Source of the DNA: DATBDN01 sp036269895
GTDB taxonomy: Bacteria; Actinomycetota; Thermoleophilia; Solirubrobacterales; Thermoleophilaceae
NCBI GenBank assembly: GCA_036269895.1
Contig: DATBDN010000036.1
Coordinates: forward strand, 1-18,686
Reading direction: 5' to 3'
Length of the DNA: 18,686 nucleotides
Below the pieces are notes generated by a model. It was given only the letters and a program-made list of their open reading frames with translations. It did no database searches and was not told the DNA's origin. A program made the position numbers and the translations under genes. Of the stretch, positions 14,265 through 18,686 are shown piece by piece. How positions within the stretch are numbered: the first letter of the stretch is position 1; every line of letters starts with the position of its first letter.

Positions 14265-15787
14265 TCGACGACCACCCTGATCGTCCGCAGCTCGCGGTCC
14301 GACGCTCCCCGCAGCGACCCGCCGTGGTCCAATGCGCGACGGATGTACTCGAGCGACGGGGCGGTGAGACGCTCGCCCGGCAGCACGTTCGGCACGCCCG
14401 GCGGATAGGCAGCCAGCGATTCCGCCGCCACGCGACCGACGGCATCGTCCGCCGCCACCACTTCCTGTGGCCCCAGGAACGCCTCGCGCGGGGCCATCAC
14501 AAGCTCACCCCACGGGGGCGGTGGGGCAAACGGCTCCTGCTCACGGTCGGGCTGTCCGCCGAGCTCGGCGACGGCCGTACGCAGCGCCGTCACGAGCCGC
14601 TCGCCGCGCGGCGACGCCCGCTCACCCATCCCGAACAGCGCGACGATCACGTTCTCGCCGAACAGCTCCAGGTGGATGTCGTCGATCCGCCGCAGCGCCG
14701 GGTCCAGGTCGTAGCCCGTCAGGCCGCTGCCGCGCACGTCGATCGCCAACCGCAGTGGGTCCCATCCGAAGACGCCCGGGCGTCCGGCCAAGCGCTCATC
14801 GAGCACATCGAGACCCTCGATCCCTCGGATCGCCTCGCGCGTCTGGCGCAGCGCCTCCAGCGTCTCCGCGAGCAGCTCCGGGCCGTCCGTCACGGCGTGG
14901 CGCCGCGCGGCGTCGAGCGAGCCCGATAGAAGCGACGACGGCGACGTCGATTCGAGCAGCGTGACGCAACGGTCGATCAGCGAAGTGTCAAGTAGGCTGT
15001 CACGTCCCAGGTGCAGCATCGCGGACTGCGTGAGGCTTCCGACGACCTTGTGCGTGCTGGAGACGACGAGGTCCGCGCCGAGCGACAGCGCGTGCGCCGG
15101 GAGCTCGTCGGAGAAGGCCAGGTGCGCACCCCACGCCTCGTCCACGATCAGCGGCACCCCGTGGCGATGTGCCACTTCCGCCTGTCCAGCGACGTCGGCG
15201 ACCGCACCGAAGTAGGTCGGCGACACGACCATCGCCGCCACCACGCTCGGTGTGGCGGTCAAAGCCGCGTCGAGCGTCTCTGGCGTGACCGTATGCGCGA
15301 TCCGCAGCTCCTCGTCGAGCTCGGGCGCCATGAACGTCGGCCGCAGCCCGGATAGCACGAGCCCGTCGATCGTTGACGAGTGGCAGTTGCGCTGCACGAC
15401 GACGTCACAACCGAGGTGCGCGAGTGCCATGCACGCCACGTGGTTGCACTGCGATGCGCCGCCGGTGACGAACCAGGTGCGGTCTGCCCCCCACGCCTCC
15501 GCCGCGAGCGCCTGCGCGAGAGCAAACGGAGTCGGCTCCGGGCCGGCGTCGATGCCCTCGATCAACGCCGGGATGTCCATCTCGAGCGCGCGCTCGCCGA
15601 TCGCCTCCACGAGGCCCGGATCGGCCCCCGGGCCGCCCTTGTGCCCAGGTACGTGGAAGCGCCCGGCGTCGCGGTCCGCGTAGGAGCGAAGCGCGTCGAG
15701 GTATGGCGCGATGCTGGGGTCCGGCGTCGACGGCTTCGGCCGGCCGCGCGGGTGCGCCTCCGTACCGGTGGGCTCTAGCTGAGGCAT
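14261..15787 (-). CDS. speA: PLP-dependent Orn/Lys/Arg decarboxylase, probable arginine decarboxylase
   Basis: Fold-type I PLP enzyme of the short Orn/Lys/Arg decarboxylase group (508 residues, close to the Bacillus SpeA/Cad type and without the N-terminal wing domain of the inducible enterobacterial enzymes). Visible motifs are HVPGHKGG (45-52), TGGASQCNHVAC (108-119), VDEAWGAH (215-222, the Asp contacts the PLP ring nitrogen) and SSTHK (243-247) with the cofactor lysine at 247. Coupling to an agmatinase makes arginine to agmatine the likely reaction, but lysine or ornithine decarboxylation is possible. The ATG at 15785-15787 starts just downstream of a REP-like palindrome; GGGCCGG is the only ribosome-binding-site-like sequence. 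The N-terminal 20 residues are polar and probably disordered. Confidence 0.88.
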   Translation of the reverse strand: MPQLEPTGTEAHPRGRPKPSTPDPSIAPYLDALRSYADRDAGRFHVPGHKGGPGADPGLVEAIGERALEMDIPALIEGIDAGPEPTPFALAQALAAEAWGADRTWFVTGGASQCNHVACMALAHLGCDVVVQRNCHSSTIDGLVLSGLRPTFMAPELDEELRIAHTVTPETLDAALTATPSVVAAMVVSPTYFGAVADVAGQAEVAHRHGVPLIVDEAWGAHLAFSDELPAHALSLGADLVVSSTHKVVGSLTQSAMLHLGRDSLLDTSLIDRCVTLLESTSPSSLLSGSLDAARRHAVTDGPELLAETLEALRQTREAIRGIEGLDVLDERLAGRPGVFGWDPLRLAIDVRGSGLTGYDLDPALRRIDDIHLELFGENVIVALFGMGERASPRGERLVTALRTAVAELGGQPDREQEPFAPPPPWGELVMAPREAFLGPQEVVAADDAVGRVAAESLAAYPPGVPNVLPGERLTAPSLEYIRRALDHGGSLRGASDRELRTIRVVVE

Positions 15788-15813
15788 CCGGCCCGAGCAT
15801 AAGCGGCGGGGCC

Positions 15814-15844
15814 GTTACAAATGGGGACTGTCCCCGTTTGTTAC
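15814..15844. repeat. 31-bp REP-like palindrome with GGGGACTGTCCCC core
   Basis: Arms 15814-15827 and 15831-15844 are inverted repeats of 14 bases around CTG, with two mismatches (one a G/U-type pair in RNA). The AT-rich ends and GGGGA/TCCCC core differ from the surrounding GC-rich coding sequence. I recall similar GGGGACTGTCCCC palindromes dispersed in several bacterial genomes, sometimes linked to Y1/REP-associated transposases; that is recall, not a search. On the minus strand it encodes VTNGDSPHL and the TAA of the LOG-like gene. It could also act as a hairpin before the decarboxylase gene. Confidence 0.65.
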
Positions 15845-16300
15845 GGCGGCTACGGCTTGCCCTGCGGCTTCGGCGCCCGATGCGACTGCGACGACGCCGT
15901 CCTCGCCCAACGCCCAGCTGCCGACGCCGAACACCGGCTTGCCTGCGCCGCGCGCGAACGCGATCTCCGCCAGCGTCCCCCAGGCTCCGCCCACTGCCAC
16001 GACCGCCTCCGCCGCACGCGCGACCAGGCCGTTGCGCATCTCGCCGAGTCCAGTCGGCAAGGCAATGTCGACGTAGGCGTTCGCCTCCGCGCGGTCGAGG
16101 CCGGGCAGGATGCCGACCGTCTGCCCGCCACCCTCTTTCGCCCCGCGGCACGCCGCCTCCATCACGCCTCCGCGTCCGCCTGTAACGACGATCGCGCCGA
16201 GCTCCGCCAGCCGCCGCCCGGCGGCACGGGCCTGCTCGAGCTCCTCCGGCGAGGCCGCGCTCGCGCCGATCACGGCGACGTAGAGCGCGCGCTCAGTCAA
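15815..16300 (-). CDS. LOG-like Rossmann-fold protein (TIGR00725 type), function unproven
   Basis: A 161-residue protein of the SLOG/DprA-related Rossmann superfamily. The strand-loop VAVIGAS (about 8-14), VVTGGRGGVMEAACRGAKEGG (about 38-58), GILPG (about 63-67) and GGAWGTLAE (about 103-111) form the nucleotide-pocket pattern seen in TIGR00725 proteins. The strict LOG phosphoribohydrolase motif PGGxGTxxE is only partly matched. The start is a TTG at 16298-16300 overlapping the epimerase end by 8 bases; the frame runs further upstream but only as antisense-like sequence inside the epimerase. The last nine residues and the stop come from the REP-like palindrome, so the original C-terminus may have been replaced. 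A role in nucleotide salvage is possible but not shown. Confidence 0.78.
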   Translation of the reverse strand: MTERALYVAVIGASAASPEELEQARAAGRRLAELGAIVVTGGRGGVMEAACRGAKEGGGQTVGILPGLDRAEANAYVDIALPTGLGEMRNGLVARAAEAVVAVGGAWGTLAEIAFARGAGKPVFGVGSWALGEDGVVAVASGAEAAGQAVAAVTNGDSPHL

Positions 16301-17204
16301 GCTCCGCCCGGAAGCCCTCGCGCCAGCTGGCGTAGTGCGGCTCCCAGCCGAGAGCCTGCTTCGCCTTGGCGTTTGACACGGGCTGCAACTGCGTCGCGAA
16401 GCCGGCGATTTGCCCGGCCGCGAGCTTCGCCACGAACGCTGGGATCCGCCATGGCTTCTTCGCGCCAACCAGGTCCGCGACATACGGGATCCACTCGCGC
16501 GCGGGCGCGGGTTCGTCGTCGACGACGTTGTAGACGCCGGGCTCCCCGTGCTCGATCGCCGCGACTGTCGCCGCCGCGGCGTCTTCGACGTGGATGAACG
16601 GGAACCGGCCGCCGCCGCTGCCCACGATCGGCATCTGCCGCTTGCGAATCATCTCGGTCTGCTGCCCGTCCTCGGCGTAGAAGGTGCCCGGCCCGTAGAA
16701 GAACCCGTAGCGCAGGACGATCCCGCCGGGCGCGGCCAGCGTCGTTCGCTCCAGCTCGTCGATGGCCTCGCCCATCTCGCCGGCGGCCGGGCCGATCAGC
16801 GGTGAGTCCTCGGTCTTCATGCCGGGGTCGAACCTGTAGGCGAACGCGACGCCCTGAGAGATGAACTTCGTCGCACCCGCCTCCTCGGCGGCGCGCGCGA
16901 GGCTCCACGTGCACTCGCGCCGGAGACGGTTCGTGCCCGCCAGCCACTCGCCGTACTTGCGCGGATTCAGCGGCTGCCCGAGATCGGTGAGCTGGTTGAC
17001 GACCACTTCCGGCTTCGCGCCCGTCACCGCCGCGTGGAGGCCTGCGGCGTCGAGCGCGTCGGCCACCACCGGCTCGGCACCAAGTGACGCGACCAGCTCG
17101 GCGTTCGAGCGCGTCATTCCCACGACCTCATGCCCACGCGCGACAAGCTGCTCGATCAGCGGTCGCCCGATCGCGCCGCTGGCACCCGCGATGAAGACCC
17201 TCAT
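16293..17204 (-). CDS. NAD(P)-dependent epimerase/dehydratase family protein (extended SDR)
   Basis: A 303-residue extended short-chain dehydrogenase. The N-terminal Rossmann motif GASGAIG (residues 7-13) with GHEVVGMTRS after the second strand binds NAD(P). VVNQLTDL, LRYGFFYGPGTFY and the IHVEDAAAATVAAIEHG segment are typical of atypical or extended SDRs. I do not see a clear YxxxK active-site motif; the region FISQGVAFAYRFDP is where it would be expected, so the chemistry is uncertain. The ATG at 17202-17204 has AAGG about 11 bases upstream. It follows the small membrane protein gene after 45 bases and overlaps the LOG-like gene. The substrate is unknown. Confidence 0.85.
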   Translation of the reverse strand: MRVFIAGASGAIGRPLIEQLVARGHEVVGMTRSNAELVASLGAEPVVADALDAAGLHAAVTGAKPEVVVNQLTDLGQPLNPRKYGEWLAGTNRLRRECTWSLARAAEEAGATKFISQGVAFAYRFDPGMKTEDSPLIGPAAGEMGEAIDELERTTLAAPGGIVLRYGFFYGPGTFYAEDGQQTEMIRKRQMPIVGSGGGRFPFIHVEDAAAATVAAIEHGEPGVYNVVDDEPAPAREWIPYVADLVGAKKPWRIPAFVAKLAAGQIAGFATQLQPVSNAKAKQALGWEPHYASWREGFRAELD

Positions 17205-17249
17205 GACCCCGCTGACCTTACGGCCGTCGTCGCGAAACCGGCCGCGAGG

Positions 17250-17687
17250 CTAACTGTCGATCGGCGTCGTGAGCGGATCTTTTTCGTCGGGTTTTTCCGG
17301 CTCGTCCGGGTGGATGCGCCAGGCGACGCTCGCCAGCGCCGCGAAGATCAGCGCGAGCGCTGCAAGCGAGAAGAAGTCGAACCATCCGGTGAACGCGCTC
17401 GCCGCCTCGTTCACGTCGACGAGATGGTTGATCGCGTGGATGCTGTACTCGAGGGCTGTGAACGCCAGCACCGGGGTACGCCAACTGCGTCGCCGAACCG
17501 AGACGAAGAAGACGACGCCGAGCGCGATGTAGAAGGTCGCGGTGTCCTTGATGTAGTGATGGTTCTCCGGCGGGAACTTGCCGAGCGTGTCGTAGAAGCC
17601 GCCCGGCGCGAAGAACATGAACGCGCCAAGCAGCAGGTGGTAAACGGCGGCCACCAGCAGGATTGTCCGCAGCCGCGCCTCGTTCAT
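17250..17687 (-). CDS. Small four-helix membrane protein, function unknown
   Basis: A 145-residue protein with about four hydrophobic helices: residues about 6-28 (RTILLVAAVYHLLLGAFMFF), 48-64 (FYIALGVVFFVSV), 70-88 (around PVLAFTALEYSIHAINH) and 100-120 (FDFFSLAALALIFAALA). An acidic, Pro-rich, cytoplasm-like tail follows. Conserved-looking polar residues sit at helix ends (HHYIKD, EYSIHAINH). I do not recognise a named family with confidence; it resembles small DoxX/DUF4345-like membrane proteins. The ATG at 17685-17687 overlaps the leuS TGA as ATGA, so it is translationally coupled to leuS. Confidence 0.75.
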   Translation of the reverse strand: MNEARLRTILLVAAVYHLLLGAFMFFAPGGFYDTLGKFPPENHHYIKDTATFYIALGVVFFVSVRRRSWRTPVLAFTALEYSIHAINHLVDVNEAASAFTGWFDFFSLAALALIFAALASVAWRIHPDEPEKPDEKDPLTTPIDS

Positions 17688-18686
17688 CGCACGACGACGT
17701 TGACCAGCTTGCCCGGAACGACAACCGTCTTGACTATCGCCTGCCCGTTCAACTGCGCCTGCACCTTCGGCGATTCGTGCGCCAGCCGCTCGAGTTCCTC
17801 GCGTGGCGTGTCGGGCGGCACCAGCAGGCGGTCGCGGACCTTGCCGTTGACCTGGACGACGATCTCGATCCGCTCGCCGACCAGCAGGTCGGGATCGGCC
17901 AGCGGCCACGGCGCCTCCCATACACGCTTGCCCGTCATCCGCTCGTAGACCTCGGCACCCAGGTGCGGCGCGGCCGGGAAGATCAGCGACGCCGCGGTCG
18001 CGACGGCGAAGCGCAGGTGCGGATCGTCCTTCGCCTGGTAGCACTCGTTCACCAGCTCCATCACGGCGGCCACCGCCGTGTTGAACGAGAAGCGCTCGAA
18101 GTCGCGCGTGACCTTGTCGATCGCCCAGTGCGTCTTGCGCAGCAGGCCAGTGGCGGAGCCGTTCTCGACGATGTCGCCGGGGCCCACGTCGTCAGCCAGC
18201 CGCCAGAGCCGCGACAGGAACCGGTGGACGCCGCCGACGCCGTCGTCCTGCCAGTCCGCGCCCTGCTCGGGCGGGCCCAGGAAGAGCATGTAGGTGCGGG
18301 TCGTGTCGGCGCCGAAGCGGTCCACGTAGTCGCGCGGCGACACGACGTTGCCCTTCGACTTGGACATCTTCGCGCCGTCGCGCGTGATCATCCCCTGCGT
18401 GAACAGTCGCGCGAACGGCTCCTGAAAGCCGACCAGGTCCATGTCCGCGAGCGCCTTGGTGAAGAAGCGCGCGTACATCAGGTGCAGAATCGCGTGCTCG
18501 ACGCCGCCGATGTACTGGTCGACCGGCATCCAGGCGTCGACGATCCGGCGGTCGAAGGGCGCCTGGTCGTTCTGCGCGTCGCAGTAGCGCAGGAAGTACC
18601 ACGACGAGTCGACGAACGTGTCCATCGTGTCGGTCTCGCGCTTGGCCGCGCCGCCGCACTTCGGGCAGGTCGTGTTGACCCAATCC
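17684..18686 (-). CDS. leuS: Leucyl-tRNA synthetase, C-terminal part (runs off right edge)
   Basis: Class I aminoacyl-tRNA synthetase that charges tRNA-Leu. The last 333 residues are present; the N-terminal catalytic half and the editing domain are beyond the edge. The visible part begins DWVNTTCPKCGGAAKRETDT and continues DTFVDSSWYFLRYCD and YIGGVEHAILHLMYARFF, all characteristic of LeuRS. The KMSKS signature is encoded at 18356-18370 within GAKMSKSKGNVVSPRDYV. The anticodon-binding helical domain and a C-terminal domain (VVQVNGKVRDRLLVPPDT) follow. It is the first gene of the visible right-hand minus-strand run, and its stop overlaps the start of the small membrane protein. Confidence 0.98.
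   Translation of the reverse strand, partial: DWVNTTCPKCGGAAKRETDTMDTFVDSSWYFLRYCDAQNDQAPFDRRIVDAWMPVDQYIGGVEHAILHLMYARFFTKALADMDLVGFQEPFARLFTQGMITRDGAKMSKSKGNVVSPRDYVDRFGADTTRTYMLFLGPPEQGADWQDDGVGGVHRFLSRLWRLADDVGPGDIVENGSATGLLRKTHWAIDKVTRDFERFSFNTAVAAVMELVNECYQAKDDPHLRFAVATAASLIFPAAPHLGAEVYERMTGKRVWEAPWPLADPDLLVGERIEIVVQVNGKVRDRLLVPPDTPREELERLAHESPKVQAQLNGQAIVKTVVVPGKLVNVVVR

Noticed and set aside
15789..15814. Hairpin CGGCCC/GGGCCG over the decarboxylase ribosome-binding region
   Set aside because: Six-base stem with a 14-base loop; it could occlude translation but is too weak and common in GC-rich DNA to call a riboswitch or attenuator.
17221..17244. Hairpin CGGCCG...CGGCCG between the small membrane protein gene and the epimerase gene
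   Set aside because: Only 6 bp with a 12-base loop, each arm is itself a palindrome, and it lies before the epimerase gene's start; chance level for this base composition.
1..18686. CRISPR array, tRNA/rRNA genes, insertion sequences, defence or secondary-metabolite systems
   Set aside because: No regularly spaced direct repeats of CRISPR type, no tRNA-like cloverleaf noticed, no transposase or recombinase, and every sizeable gene fits a housekeeping or common metabolic family.

Overview
The window is about 18.7 kb of very GC-rich bacterial chromosome with no mobile-element, phage, CRISPR or RNA gene that I can recognise. Gene content, protein sequence style and gene order (leuS ... comEA-comEC-holA / rpsT / murJ-lepA ... 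hrcA-dnaJ-prmA) suggest an actinobacterium, most probably of the class Thermoleophilia (Solirubrobacterales-like). That placement is from recall of family style and synteny, not from a search. Almost every gene is on the minus strand; only rpsT and a PfkB-type kinase are on the plus strand. GTG, TTG and apparently CTG starts are common, and stop/start overlaps of the ATGA or GTGA type are the rule, so most neighbours look translationally coupled.

Reading in transcription order of the minus strand, the right-hand block starts with the 3' end of leuS (18686 to 17684). It continues through a small four-helix membrane protein, an NAD-dependent epimerase/SDR, a LOG-like (TIGR00725-type) Rossmann protein, and a polyamine pair: a PLP basic-amino-acid decarboxylase and an agmatinase, coupled to an acylphosphatase. 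Then come the DNA-uptake genes comEA and comEC and the DNA polymerase III delta subunit holA, which ends at 8618. The decarboxylase and agmatinase together would convert arginine to agmatine to putrescine.

In the middle, rpsT and the PfkB-like kinase form a short plus-strand unit (7457 to 8560). It converges on holA at a near-perfect hairpin with a 20-bp arm, presumably a shared bidirectional terminator. rpsT diverges from murJ with only about two dozen bases between the two start codons.

The left-hand block runs murJ, lepA, a HadA/HadB-type pair of hot-dog dehydratase subunits (fatty acid synthase II), a small winged-helix regulator, hrcA, dnaJ and a prmA gene that runs off the left edge. 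It joins cell-wall precursor flipping, translation, fatty-acid elongation and heat-shock functions.

I see no evidence for a new enzymatic or defence system. The most notable unexplained structures are: four tandem ~31-bp repeats that fill the comEA-comEC gap and include the predicted comEC start; a 31-bp REP-like palindrome that supplies the last nine codons and the stop of the LOG-like gene; the 20-bp-arm hairpin between the kinase and holA; and an AT-rich palindrome before the small regulator. No intergenic stretch exceeds 300 bases.
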